A DNA stretch of 64,000 nt, taken from Streptomyces sp. RPA4-2 (GTDB taxonomy: Bacteria > Actinomycetota > Actinomycetes > Streptomycetales > Streptomycetaceae). The notes under the pieces were generated by a model that worked only from the letters and a program-made list of their open reading frames with translations, was not told the DNA's origin and searched no databases. The DNA lies in assembly GCF_012273515.2 (NCBI RefSeq), contig NZ_CP050975.2, forward strand, positions 6,696,001 through 6,760,000. The letters are read 5' to 3'. The translations under genes were made by a program, and so were the position numbers. Every line of letters begins with the position of its first letter. Position 1 is the first letter of the stretch. Shown here in pieces: positions 51,130-58,938 of the stretch.

Positions 51130-53673
51130 ATGGGACGCGGCAAGCTTCGGATCTACCTCGGCGCGGCACCGGGCGTCGGCAAGACGTACGCGATGCTCTC
51201 CGAGGCGCACCGGCGCATGGAGCGCGGCACCGACTGCGTCGTCGCCTTCGTGGAGCACCACAACCGGCCGCGCACCGAGGTGATGCTGCACGGTCTGGAG
51301 CAGATCCCGCGCAAGGAGCTCGACTACCGCGGCTCCTCCTTCACCGAGATGGACGTGGACGCCGTACTGCGCCGCGCCCCGGCCGTCGCCCTGGTGGACG
51401 AACTCGCGCACACCAATGTCCCCGGTTCCCGCAACGCCAAGCGCTGGCAGGACGTGGCGGAGCTGCTCGCGGCCGGGATCGACGTCGTCTCGACCGTCAA
51501 CATCCAGCACCTGGAGTCACTCGGCGACGTCGTCGAGTCGATAACCGGCGTACGGCAGCGGGAGACCGTCCCCGACGAGGTCGTCCGCCGGGCGGACCAG
51601 ATCGAGCTGGTCGACATGTCGCCCCCGGCACTGCGCCGCCGTATGGCGCACGGCAACATCTACAAGTCCGACAAGGTCGACGCGGCCCTGTCCAACTACT
51701 TCCGCCCCGGCAATCTCACCGCGCTGCGTGAGCTGGCCCTCCTCTGGGTGGCCGACCGGGTCGACGAGTACCTGACCGAGTACCGCAGCGAGCACCGGGT
51801 CTCCAAGATCTGGGGCTCGCGCGAACGGATCGTGGTGGGTCTGACCGGCGGCCCCGAGGGGCGCACCCTGATCCGGCGTGCCGCGCGGCTGGCCGAGAAG
51901 GGCGCGGGCGGCGAGGTCATGGCCGTCTACATAGCGCGCAGCGACGGACTCACCAACGCCTCGCCCAAGGAACTGGCCGTCCAGCGCACCCTGGTCGAGG
52001 ACCTCGGCGGCACCTTCCACCACGTCATCGGCGACGACATCCCCGTCTCGCTCCTGGACTTCGCACGCGGGGTCAACGCCACCCAGATCGTGCTCGGCTC
52101 CTCCCGCCGCAAGACCTGGCAGTACGTGTTCGGGCCCGGCGTCGGCGCCACGGTCGCCCGGGAGTCCGGCCCCGACCTGGACGTCCACATCGTCACCCAC
52201 GACGAGGTCGCCAAGGGCCGCGGACTGCCCGCGGCCCGCGGCGCGCGGCTCGGCCGCTCCCGGATCATCTGGGGCTGGCTGATCGGCGTGGGCGGCCCGG
52301 TGGCCCTCGCGCTGCTGCTCAACACCGTCGACCTCGGCCTCGCCAACGACATGCTGCTGTTCCTGACGGTGACGGTGGCGGCCGCCCTGCTCGGCGGCCT
52401 GTTCCCGGCCCTCGCCTCGGCGGCCTTCGGCTCCCTGCTGCTGAACTACTTCTACACACCGCCGCTGCACCGCTTCACGATCGCGGACCCCAAGAACATC
52501 GTCGCCATCGCGATCTTCGTGGGTGTCGCGGTCTCGGTGGCCTCCGTGGTGGACCTGGCCGCCCGCCGCACCCACCTGGCGGCCAGGCTGCGCGCCGAGT
52601 CGGAGATCCTGTCCTTCCTCGCGGGCAGCGTCCTGCGCGGTGAGACCAGCCTGGAAGCCCTCCTGGAACGGGTCCGGGAGACCTTCGGGATGGAGTCGGT
52701 CGCGCTGCTGGAGCGGGCGGGCGGCGTCGACCCGTGGACCTGCGCGGGCAGCGTGGGCCCGCGGTCGCCGCTGCGGCCCGAGGACGCGGACGTGGACATG
52801 CCGGTCGGCGACCACATGGCGCTCGCGCTCTCCGGACGCGTGCTGCCCGCCTCCGACCGCAGGGTGCTCGCCGCCTTCGCCGCCCAGGCCGCCGTCGTGC
52901 TGGACCGCCAGCGCCTCCAGCACGAGGCCGACCAGGCCAAGGAGCTGGCCGAGGGCAACCGCATCCGCACCGCGCTGCTGGCCGCCGTCAGCCACGACCT
53001 GCGTACCCCGCTGGCCGCGATCAAGGCCGCCGTGTCCTCACTGCGGTCCGACGACGTGGCCTGGTCGGAGGAGGACCAGGCGGAGCTCCTGGAGGCGATC
53101 GAGGAGGGCGCCGACCGCCTCGACCACCTGGTGGGCAACCTGCTCGACATGTCCCGCCTCCAGACCGGCACGGTCACCCCGCTGATCCGGGAGATCGACC
53201 TCGACGAGGTGGTGCCGATGGCGCTGGGCGGCGTACCCGAGGACAGCGTGGACCTGGAGATCCCCGAGGTCCTGCCGATGGTCGCCGTCGACGCGGGGCT
53301 GCTGGAGCGGGCGGTCGCCAACCTCGTCGAGAACGCCGTCAAGTACAGCCCCGTCGACGACCGGGTCCTCGTCTCCGCGAGCGCCATCGCCGACCGCGTG
53401 GAGGTACGCGTGGTCGACCGCGGCCCCGGCGTCCCGGACGAGGCCAAGGACCGCATCTTCGCGCCCTTCCAGCGCTACGGCGACGCCCCGCGCGGCGCCG
53501 GAGTGGGCCTCGGGCTCGCCGTCGCCCGTGGCTTCGCCGAGTCGATGGGCGGCACACTGAACGCCGAGGACACCCCCGGCGGCGGACTCACCATGGTGCT
53601 CACGGTCCGGGCGGTGGACCGCCGTCCGGACCCGCTCACCTCACCCGCAGTCGCAGAAAGGCAGGTCTCATGA
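51130..53673 (+). CDS. kdpD: Potassium-sensing histidine kinase KdpD
   Basis: An 847-residue membrane kinase. The N-terminal KdpD domain (1-210) has the Walker-like motif GAAPGVGKTYAML and VDELAHTNVPGS. A USP-like domain follows (about 230-365). Four membrane helices lie at about 378-475, then a GAF-like region (about 500-600). The phospho-acceptor His is in AAVSHDLRTPLAAIKA. The ATPase domain has NLVENAVKYSP, DRGPGVP and GVGLGLAVARG. KdpD senses low potassium or turgor and phosphorylates KdpE. The kdpE start overlaps its stop. No kdpFABC genes are in the window. Confidence 0.95.
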   Translation: MGRGKLRIYLGAAPGVGKTYAMLSEAHRRMERGTDCVVAFVEHHNRPRTEVMLHGLEQIPRKELDYRGSSFTEMDVDAVLRRAPAVALVDELAHTNVPGSRNAKRWQDVAELLAAGIDVVSTVNIQHLESLGDVVESITGVRQRETVPDEVVRRADQIELVDMSPPALRRRMAHGNIYKSDKVDAALSNYFRPGNLTALRELALLWVADRVDEYLTEYRSEHRVSKIWGSRERIVVGLTGGPEGRTLIRRAARLAEKGAGGEVMAVYIARSDGLTNASPKELAVQRTLVEDLGGTFHHVIGDDIPVSLLDFARGVNATQIVLGSSRRKTWQYVFGPGVGATVARESGPDLDVHIVTHDEVAKGRGLPAARGARLGRSRIIWGWLIGVGGPVALALLLNTVDLGLANDMLLFLTVTVAAALLGGLFPALASAAFGSLLLNYFYTPPLHRFTIADPKNIVAIAIFVGVAVSVASVVDLAARRTHLAARLRAESEILSFLAGSVLRGETSLEALLERVRETFGMESVALLERAGGVDPWTCAGSVGPRSPLRPEDADVDMPVGDHMALALSGRVLPASDRRVLAAFAAQAAVVLDRQRLQHEADQAKELAEGNRIRTALLAAVSHDLRTPLAAIKAAVSSLRSDDVAWSEEDQAELLEAIEEGADRLDHLVGNLLDMSRLQTGTVTPLIREIDLDEVVPMALGGVPEDSVDLEIPEVLPMVAVDAGLLERAVANLVENAVKYSPVDDRVLVSASAIADRVEVRVVDRGPGVPDEAKDRIFAPFQRYGDAPRGAGVGLGLAVARGFAESMGGTLNAEDTPGGGLTMVLTVRAVDRRPDPLTSPAVAERQVS

Positions 53674-54353
53674 CCCGGGTTCTCGTGGTCGACGACGAGC
53701 CGCAGATCACCCGAGCCCTCGTCATCAACCTGAAGGCACGCAAGTACGAGGTCGACGCGGCCCCCGACGGCGCCACCGCGCTCCAGCTCGCCGCCGCACG
53801 CCATCCCGACGTGGTCGTGCTCGACCTCGGGCTGCCCGACATGGACGGCGTCGAGGTCATCAGGGGGCTGCGCGGCTGGACCCGGGTACCGATCCTGGTG
53901 CTCTCCGCCCGGCACTCCTCCGACGAGAAGGTCGAGGCGCTCGACGCGGGTGCCGACGACTACGTCACCAAGCCCTTCGGCATGGACGAACTGCTCGCCC
54001 GGCTGCGCGCCGCCGTCCGCCGCGCCGAGCCCACCGGGTCCGGCGAGGACGACGTCGTCGTCGACACCGAGGACTTCACGGTCGACCTGGCGGCCAAGAA
54101 GGTCAACCGCGCCGGACGCGACGTCCGGCTGACCCCCACGGAGTGGCACCTCCTGGAGGTACTGGTCCGCAACACCGGCCGCCTGGTCAGCCAGAAGCAG
54201 CTGCTCCAGGAGGTGTGGGGGCCGTCGTACGGCACGGAGACGAACTATCTGCGGGTCTACATGGCCCAGCTGCGCCGCAAGCTGGAGGCGGATCCCTCGC
54301 ATCCGCGGCACTTCGTCACGGAGCCGGGGATGGGCTACCGGTTCGAGAGATGA
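53670..54353 (+). CDS. kdpE: Response regulator KdpE
   Basis: A 227-residue OmpR-type response regulator. The receiver has VVDDEPQ at 6-12, Asp52 in VVLDLGLPDMDG, SARHSSDEKV and VTKPFGMDEL. The winged helix shows LTPTEWHLLEVLV and TNYLRVYMAQLRRKLEADPS, both typical of KdpE. It overlaps kdpD by four bases (ATGA), with AAAGGCAGG upstream. It normally activates the high-affinity potassium ATPase genes, which must be elsewhere in this genome. Confidence 0.95.
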   Translation: MTRVLVVDDEPQITRALVINLKARKYEVDAAPDGATALQLAAARHPDVVVLDLGLPDMDGVEVIRGLRGWTRVPILVLSARHSSDEKVEALDAGADDYVTKPFGMDELLARLRAAVRRAEPTGSGEDDVVVDTEDFTVDLAAKKVNRAGRDVRLTPTEWHLLEVLVRNTGRLVSQKQLLQEVWGPSYGTETNYLRVYMAQLRRKLEADPSHPRHFVTEPGMGYRFER

Positions 54354-54417
54354 GCGGTGCTTGAGAGAGCGACGTCGTGGGTACGACGCTGTCATCGGCC
54401 CCCGGTAGGCTTTCGGT

Positions 54418-54816
54418 ATGAGTGCTGTTCCTCGTTCCGAAAAGCCGGCGGGCCGGTTCCGGCGCATGATAGACCGGCTCTCCTCGTCCCAGGAGGACCT
54501 GGAGTCCGAGGAGCTGCGCGAGGAAGCCGAGACGACGGGGTGCACCCGCATCGGCGACTGCCACGACCGGCAGATCGTCACGGTTACTGGTACGTTGCGC
54601 ACGGTCACTCTGCGTCCACGAGCCGGAGTCCCGGCGCTGGAGGCCGAGCTGTTCGACGGCTCGGCGGCTCTGGACGTGGTCTGGCTCGGCAGACGCTCCA
54701 TCGTGGGAATCGAGCCGGGGCGCAAGATGATCGCTTCGGGGCGCATCTCGATGAGCCGGGGCCGTAGGGTGCTGTTCAACCCGAAGTACGAACTCAGACC
54801 GCTCGGACGGGAGTAG
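54418..54816 (+). CDS. OB-fold nucleic-acid-binding domain protein
   Basis: A 132-residue soluble protein. After a basic start (KPAGRFRRMIDRLSS) comes a single OB-fold: RQIVTVTGTLRTVTLRPRAG, ALEAELFDGSAALDVVWLGR and GRKMIASGRISMSRG. It resembles the tRNA-anti/RecG-wedge type of OB-fold and matches Rv2694c in position. No ribosome site is present; TAGGCT lies seven bases before the ATG and could be a -10, making the messenger leaderless. It is followed four bases later by the DUF3159 gene. Confidence 0.82.
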   Translation: MSAVPRSEKPAGRFRRMIDRLSSSQEDLESEELREEAETTGCTRIGDCHDRQIVTVTGTLRTVTLRPRAGVPALEAELFDGSAALDVVWLGRRSIVGIEPGRKMIASGRISMSRGRRVLFNPKYELRPLGRE

Positions 54817-54819
54817 CCG

Positions 54820-55575
54820 GTGACGTCGCTCGACAAGCCGACCGAAGACCCCCAGCAGGACGCGAGGGCGGTGACGGAGGCCGCGCTCTTCGAGGCGTTC
54901 GGCGGTGTGCGGGGCATGGTCGAGACCGTGGTCCCCGGCCTGCTCTTCGTCACCATCTTCACGATCAACAAGGACCTCCACTGGTCGGCGATCGCCGCCC
55001 TCGGAGTGTCCCTGCTGCTCGTCGTCGTCCGCCTCGTCATGCGCGACACCGTCAAGCACGCCTTCAGTGGCGTCTTCGGCGTCGCCTTCGGCGTGGTCTT
55101 CGCGATGATGACGGGCAACGCGAAGGACTTCTACCTGCCGGGCATGCTCTACACGCTCGGCCTGGCCGTCGCCTACATCGTCACGACCCTCGCGGGTGTG
55201 CCCCTGATCGGCCTGATCCTCGGCCCGGTCTTCAAGGAGAACCTCTCCTGGCGTACCCGCAACCCGGGCCGCAAGAAGGCGTACGCGAAGGCGAGCTGGG
55301 CCTGGGGCCTGATCCTGCTCGCCAAGTGCGCGGTCCTCTTCCCGCTCTACTGGTGGGCCAACACCGCGCAACTGGGCTGGGTCCTGGTCGCGTTGAAGAT
55401 CCCGCCGTTCCTGCTGGCCGTCTGGCTCACCTGGGTGTTCCTGGCGAAGGCCCCGGCCCCCATCGACGTGTTCGCGGAGATGGAGGCGGAGGAGCAGGCC
55501 GAGAAGGAGCGCGAGGCCGCCCTCGCGCAGGAGGACGCCGAGGCCACGGCCGGCCGTCACCGCCGCGACACCTAG
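54820..55575 (+). CDS. DUF3159 membrane protein
   Basis: A 251-residue protein with about five membrane helices between residues 35 and 215, and the conserved start EAALFEAFGGVRGMVETVVP. The central loop ENLSWRTRNPGRKKAYAKAS is a family hallmark. Function is unknown; it follows the OB-fold gene in Streptomyces and mycobacteria (Rv2693c). The C-terminus is Glu/Ala-rich. Its TAG stop at 55573-55575 lies within the first bases of a 181-bp palindromic element, so the insertion may have set the present C-terminus. GTG 54820 starts four bases after the OB-fold stop. Confidence 0.85.
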   Translation: MTSLDKPTEDPQQDARAVTEAALFEAFGGVRGMVETVVPGLLFVTIFTINKDLHWSAIAALGVSLLLVVVRLVMRDTVKHAFSGVFGVAFGVVFAMMTGNAKDFYLPGMLYTLGLAVAYIVTTLAGVPLIGLILGPVFKENLSWRTRNPGRKKAYAKASWAWGLILLAKCAVLFPLYWWANTAQLGWVLVALKIPPFLLAVWLTWVFLAKAPAPIDVFAEMEAEEQAEKEREAALAQEDAEATAGRHRRDT

Positions 55576-55752
55576 GGCGTGTTGCGAAAGTCCCGCCTGC
55601 CTCGCGACGCCTGGCACGCCCTCTCGCCGCACCGGGCGAAAACCCGAGTACGTCCAGTACGCGGGCTTCCGCCCGGCCCGCCGAGAGCACGCACCAGACG
55701 CCGCGAGGCCCGCCCTCCGGGCGGACGACGGGACTTTCGCAACACGCCCTAG
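55572..55752. mobile_element. 181-bp palindromic MITE-like element
   Basis: Perfect 24-bp terminal inverted repeats at 55572-55595 and 55729-55752 start and end with CTAG (outer part CTAGGGCGTGTTGCGAAAGT). The inside is also largely self-complementary: GCCTCGCGACGCC pairs imperfectly with GGCGTCTGGTGC-like sequence on the other arm, and CCGGGCG..CCCG at the centre pairs with CGGG..CGCCCGG. The whole element can fold into one long hairpin. There is no open frame for a transposase. The ends resemble those of IS5-type elements (impression only), so it is probably a non-autonomous miniature element. It also works as a terminator candidate. Confidence 0.75.
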
Positions 55753-55759
55753 TCACCCG

Positions 55760-55805
55760 TACGAGTGTGGGGCGCCCGGAGATCTCCGGGCGCCCCACAC
55801 TCGTA
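55760..55805. terminator. 46-bp perfect palindrome, strong terminator
   Basis: A perfect palindrome centred between 55782 and 55783 (half-site TACGAGTGTGGGGCGCCCGG followed by AGA) lies just after the MITE-like element. It would form a 20-bp-plus hairpin in RNA from either strand. Confidence 0.8.
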
Positions 55806-55906
55806 TCCGGGCGCTCCCGTCCTGTACCGGTGCGCCCCGCGCCCGTGCCCCGCCATCGGGGGAATTCGGTGGCCGCGCGGCGGGGCGGGCGTCACAATCG
55901 CCGCTC

Positions 55907-56497
55907 ATGGAACCTGTCTCGCTCACCACGGAGCGTCTGCTGATCCGCCCGCACGACGCGCGTGACGAGGACGCGCTCCTCGCCGCCTGCCAGGACCCCG
56001 AGATCGCGCGGTGGACGGACTTCCCCTCGCCCTACGAGCGCCGGCACGCCGCCTTCTACCTGCGGGCGCTGGTGCCGCGGGGCTGGCGCGACGACTCGAT
56101 GTACCACTTCGCGGCGGAGCGGCGGGACGACGGCGACGGCACCCTCGTGGCGTCCGTCAACGTGCACCGGCAGGCCGACATCTGGGGCATCGGGTACTGG
56201 ACCGTGGCGGAGCACCGGGGCCGGGGCTATGCGACGGAGGCCGTCGGCGCGCTGGCGCGGTGGGCTTTCACCGAGCTGGGCGTGCAGCGTCTGGAGTGGC
56301 GGGCGGAGGCGGGCAACCGTGGCTCGTGGGCGGTCGCCCGGAAGGCCGGCTTCGTATGGGAGGGCGCGCTGCGGGCCGCGCAGACCGGGCGGGACGGTCT
56401 GCGGGACACCTGGCTCGGGGCGCTGCTGCCCGGCGACCTGGGTCTGCCCTTCGCTTTGCCGTACGGACCGGCCGCCGACGATCTCCAGGGGTCCTGA
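55907..56497 (+). CDS. GNAT N-acetyltransferase (RimJ/RimL-type)
   Basis: A 196-residue acetyltransferase. It begins LTTERLLIRPHDARDEDALL, and the acetyl-CoA-binding motif is in VAEHRGRGYATEAVGALARW, followed by RLEWRAEAGNRGSWAVARKA. This is the RimJ/RimL subgroup that acetylates protein N-termini or small molecules such as antibiotics; the target is unknown. ATG 55907 has no strong ribosome site. It sits between a MITE/palindrome and a terminator, as a separate unit inserted in the otherwise conserved actinobacterial order. Confidence 0.88.
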   Translation: MEPVSLTTERLLIRPHDARDEDALLAACQDPEIARWTDFPSPYERRHAAFYLRALVPRGWRDDSMYHFAAERRDDGDGTLVASVNVHRQADIWGIGYWTVAEHRGRGYATEAVGALARWAFTELGVQRLEWRAEAGNRGSWAVARKAGFVWEGALRAAQTGRDGLRDTWLGALLPGDLGLPFALPYGPAADDLQGS

Positions 56498-56500
56498 CGA

Positions 56501-56545
56501 GAACGGTGAAGCCTCCACGGGCGTCCCGCGGAGGCTTCACCGTTC
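56501..56545. terminator. Bidirectional terminator
   Basis: A perfect 16-bp stem (56501-56516 with 56530-56545, arm GAACGGTGAAGCCTCC) and a 13-base loop with TTTC following, between the GNAT gene (+) and the TrkA genes (-). Confidence 0.9.
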
Positions 56546-56566
56546 TTTCAGGGGGCCGGGCTGGTT

Positions 56567-57238
56567 CTACGCGTCCTCGCGGCGGACCGAGAGCAGGTCC
56601 TCCAGCTGCTCCTCGCGGGCCTGGGCGGCCACGAAGAGGAGCTCGTCGCCCGCCTCCAGGGAGTCCTCCTGGGAGGGGGTGAGGACCCGGGTACCGCGGA
56701 TGATCGTGACCAGGGAGGTGTCCTGGGGCCACTCCACGTCACCCACCTGCGTCCCGGCCAGGGCCGACTCCGGCGGGAGGGTCAGCTCGACCAGGTTCGC
56801 GTCACCGTGGCTGAAGCGCAGCAGCCGGACCAGGTCGCCGACGCTCACCGCCTCCTCCACGAGGGCCGACATCAGGCGCGGTGTGGAGACGGCGACATCG
56901 ACGCCCCAGGCCTCGTTGAACAGCCATTCGTTCTTCGGGTTGTTGACCCGGGCGACGACGCGCGGCACTCCGTACTCGGTCTTGGCGAGCAGCGAGACGA
57001 CCAGGTTGACCTTGTCGTCACCGGTGGCCGCGATGACCACGTTGCAGCGCTGAAGTGCCGCCTCGTCCAGGGACGTGATCTCACAGGCGTCGGCGAGCAG
57101 CCACTCCGCCTGTGGGACGCGCTCGACCGAGATGGCGGTCGGCGCCTTGTCGATCAGCAGGATCTCGTGACCGTTCTCCAGGAGCTCGCCCGCGATCGAG
57201 CGGCCCACGGCGCCGGCGCCGGCAATGGCGACCCTCAT
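56567..57238 (-). CDS. TrkA/RCK potassium uptake regulatory protein, copy 1 (CeoB/CeoC-like)
   Basis: A 223-residue RCK protein. The Rossmann nucleotide site is at the N-terminus (VAIAGAGAVGRSIAGELLEN; GxGxxG), with the acidic residue in LLIDKAP, and the TrkA_C domain lies at about 140-218 (VELTLPPESALAGTQVGDVE). Such proteins bind NAD(H), ATP or c-di-AMP and gate potassium transporters. Its ATG overlaps the stop of the upstream copy (ATGA), so the two are cotranslated and probably form a hetero-oligomer. The nearest transporter is the divergent APC permease at 58939. Confidence 0.93.
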   Translation of the reverse strand: MRVAIAGAGAVGRSIAGELLENGHEILLIDKAPTAISVERVPQAEWLLADACEITSLDEAALQRCNVVIAATGDDKVNLVVSLLAKTEYGVPRVVARVNNPKNEWLFNEAWGVDVAVSTPRLMSALVEEAVSVGDLVRLLRFSHGDANLVELTLPPESALAGTQVGDVEWPQDTSLVTIIRGTRVLTPSQEDSLEAGDELLFVAAQAREEQLEDLLSVRREDA

Positions 57239-57909
57239 CAGTGACCGTTCTCCTCTTCGGGGCCCTCGGCGAACGAGGCCTCGACCTTTTCGACGTCGTC
57301 CGTGCGCATCATCACGTGCACGAGGTCGCCCTCCTGCAGCACCGTCTGCGAGGTGGGCAGAATCGCCTCGCCCAGCCGGGTCAGGAAGGCCACCCGCACG
57401 CCGGTCTCGTCCTGGAGGCGGCTGATCTTGTGGCCGACCCAGGCGGCGGAGGCGTGCACCTCGGCGAGCTGCACCCCACCGGTGGGATCGCGCCACAACG
57501 GCTCGGCGCCCGACGGCAGCAGGCGGCGCAGCATCTGGTCGGCCGTCCAGCGGACGGTGGCGACGGTCGGGATGCCCAGGCGCTGGTAGACCTCGGCCCG
57601 GCGCGGGTCGTAGATGCGCGCCGCGACGTTCTCGATGCCGAACATCTCCCGGGCGACCCGGGCGGCGATGATGTTCGAGTTGTCCCCGCTGGACACGGCG
57701 GCGAAGGCGCCGGCCTCCTCGATGCCCGCCTCGCGCAGGGTGTCCTGGTCGAAGCCGACTCCGGTGACACGACGGCCGCCGAAACCGGAGCCGAGTCGTC
57801 GGAAGGCGGTGGGGTCCTGGTCGATCACCGCGACCGTGTGCCCCTGTTGCTCCAGGGTCTGGGCGAGAGCGGAACCCACTCTGCCGCAGCCCATGATGAC
57901 GATGTGCAC
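57238..57909 (-). CDS. TrkA/RCK potassium uptake regulatory protein, copy 2
   Basis: A 223-residue RCK protein, first gene of the pair. The dinucleotide-binding motif is IVIMGCGRVGSALAQTLEQQ with VIDQDPTAF, and the TrkA_C part is at about 150-210 (AAWVGHKISRLQDETGVRVA). It resembles copy 1 only in fold; both have 223 residues. It corresponds to the CeoB/CeoC pair of mycobacteria, which sits next to the same permease. The acidic C-terminus ends EGPEEENGH. Promoter sequence must lie in 57910-58000. Confidence 0.93.
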   Translation of the reverse strand: MHIVIMGCGRVGSALAQTLEQQGHTVAVIDQDPTAFRRLGSGFGGRRVTGVGFDQDTLREAGIEEAGAFAAVSSGDNSNIIAARVAREMFGIENVAARIYDPRRAEVYQRLGIPTVATVRWTADQMLRRLLPSGAEPLWRDPTGGVQLAEVHASAAWVGHKISRLQDETGVRVAFLTRLGEAILPTSQTVLQEGDLVHVMMRTDDVEKVEASFAEGPEEENGH

Positions 57910-58661
57910 CTAGCCCAACCCCGCAGTCCTGGTCATCCCGCTGACCTGCGAAAACACCCTGCTCACTCTTCTCTCTCAGTCTGCCGGGCCCTCACGAGGC
58001 AACGGCATGCGGCGTTGCCGGGAACGAGCTTAAGGCGCAACCGCGGTCTTGCCCTCATCGATGCGGGGATCTCCTGTGGTGATCCCGGGCGGGGTCCCAC
58101 CGGCGCACGTGGTGGGGTCCTCCCGCCGCGTTACGCGCCGGGGTGCGACGGGCGGGGCGGCAGGCCCGGGGGCACCACCCAGGCCATGGGGGAGCGCGCC
58201 GGTGCCGAGGTCGCCGAGGTCGCCGAGGTCGCGGAGGCCGGTGAGGTCGCGGAGACCGCCGAAGCAGCCGGAGCCGCGGGTGCCGCCGGGGTGGCGAGGG
58301 TCGTCGGGCCGGCCGGTACGGCCAGGGCGGCCGGGGCTGTCGGGGCTGCTGGGGCGCCCTGGCGCCGGTCGCCGGTCGTCTCGGCCGGGGCGTTGTCGGG
58401 AGCGTCCATACCCCGGACAACGACCCGAACCGGCCAGGAACGGAGCCCCTGCCACGCGGCGAGGACGCGCGGGAGGGACGCGGGAGGGACGGGGGAGGGG
58501 CGGGGGAGGGACGCGGGCGGGAAAGCAAGAAGGGGAACGGAGGGCGCCGGAAGGAGGAGGAGGCGGGAGACCCGAGCAGAGCCGGGTCATCCTTCGGGAA
58601 AGTTCAGGAAAAGAGACAAGAACCACAATGTGAACGGAATCCGCCTCTCCGGTCGCCCCGC
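57910..58661. repeat. Long GC-rich region with short tandem repeats and a G-rich tract
   Basis: A 750-bp stretch without a confident gene. At 58202-58256 a 9-bp unit GAGGTCGCC/G repeats about five times with drift. At 58470-58522 the + strand carries repeated GGGAGGGAC and GGGGGAGGGG units that could form G-quadruplexes. Frames are open on several strands because of the composition. The right end has an A-rich patch (GGAAAAGAGACAAGAACCAC near 58607). Confidence 0.5.
58131..58409 (-). CDS. Possible Ala/Pro/Thr-rich small protein
   Basis: A 92-codon frame coding for a low-complexity Ala/Pro/Thr/Ser sequence with repeats such as ATSATSATSA, encoded by the 9-bp tandem repeat. Third codon positions are almost all G or C, as in real genes here. 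However there is no ribosome site before ATG 58409, no recognisable domain, and neighbouring frames are also open. It may be a rapidly evolving protein or chance; I lean to chance. Confidence 0.22.
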   Translation of the reverse strand: MDAPDNAPAETTGDRRQGAPAAPTAPAALAVPAGPTTLATPAAPAAPAASAVSATSPASATSATSATSAPARSPMAWVVPPGLPPRPSHPGA

Positions 58662-58757
58662 TCAGCGCCGGCTGATGCTGCGCACGCTGACCAGGGTCAG
58701 GATTCCGAGGCCGACGAGTCCTGCGGCGGCGCCGATGAGCTGCGCGGTCGCGTGCAT
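58662..58757 (-). CDS. 31-residue single-helix membrane peptide
   Basis: A very short gene with a convincing GGAGG four bases before ATG 58757. The product has one hydrophobic helix at 6-24 (LIGAAAGLVGLGILTLVSV), a short polar N-terminus (HATAQ) and a basic end (RSISRR), so it should insert with the C-terminus inside. It lies divergent from the KimA-like permease and upstream of the TrkA pair. Function is unknown; a small regulatory subunit of a nearby transporter is possible (inference). Confidence 0.6.
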   Translation of the reverse strand: MHATAQLIGAAAGLVGLGILTLVSVRSISRR

Positions 58758-58938
58758 GGAACCTCCATAACTGGGCAAAAAGGGAACTTCGTCATATAGG
58801 CATGCGACTCTCGGATGTGCGGAATCCGCAACGGGACCCGTCCCCGTTTTCACTCGGAGAGCAGATGGGGAGGGGAAGCTGAGGTGATGCGGGACGGCGG
58901 GTGGGCGACCCCCCGTTCGAACGCTTACGATCCTCTGC

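Noticed and set aside
50313..53673. kdpFABC potassium ATPase genes near kdpDE
   Set aside because: The ABC ATPase before kdpD is unrelated to KdpB, and no P-type ATPase motif (DKTGT) was seen in the window.
58202..58256. CRISPR-like repeat array
   Set aside because: The 9-bp units are contiguous, drifting and without unique spacers; no cas genes are present. It is a simple tandem repeat.
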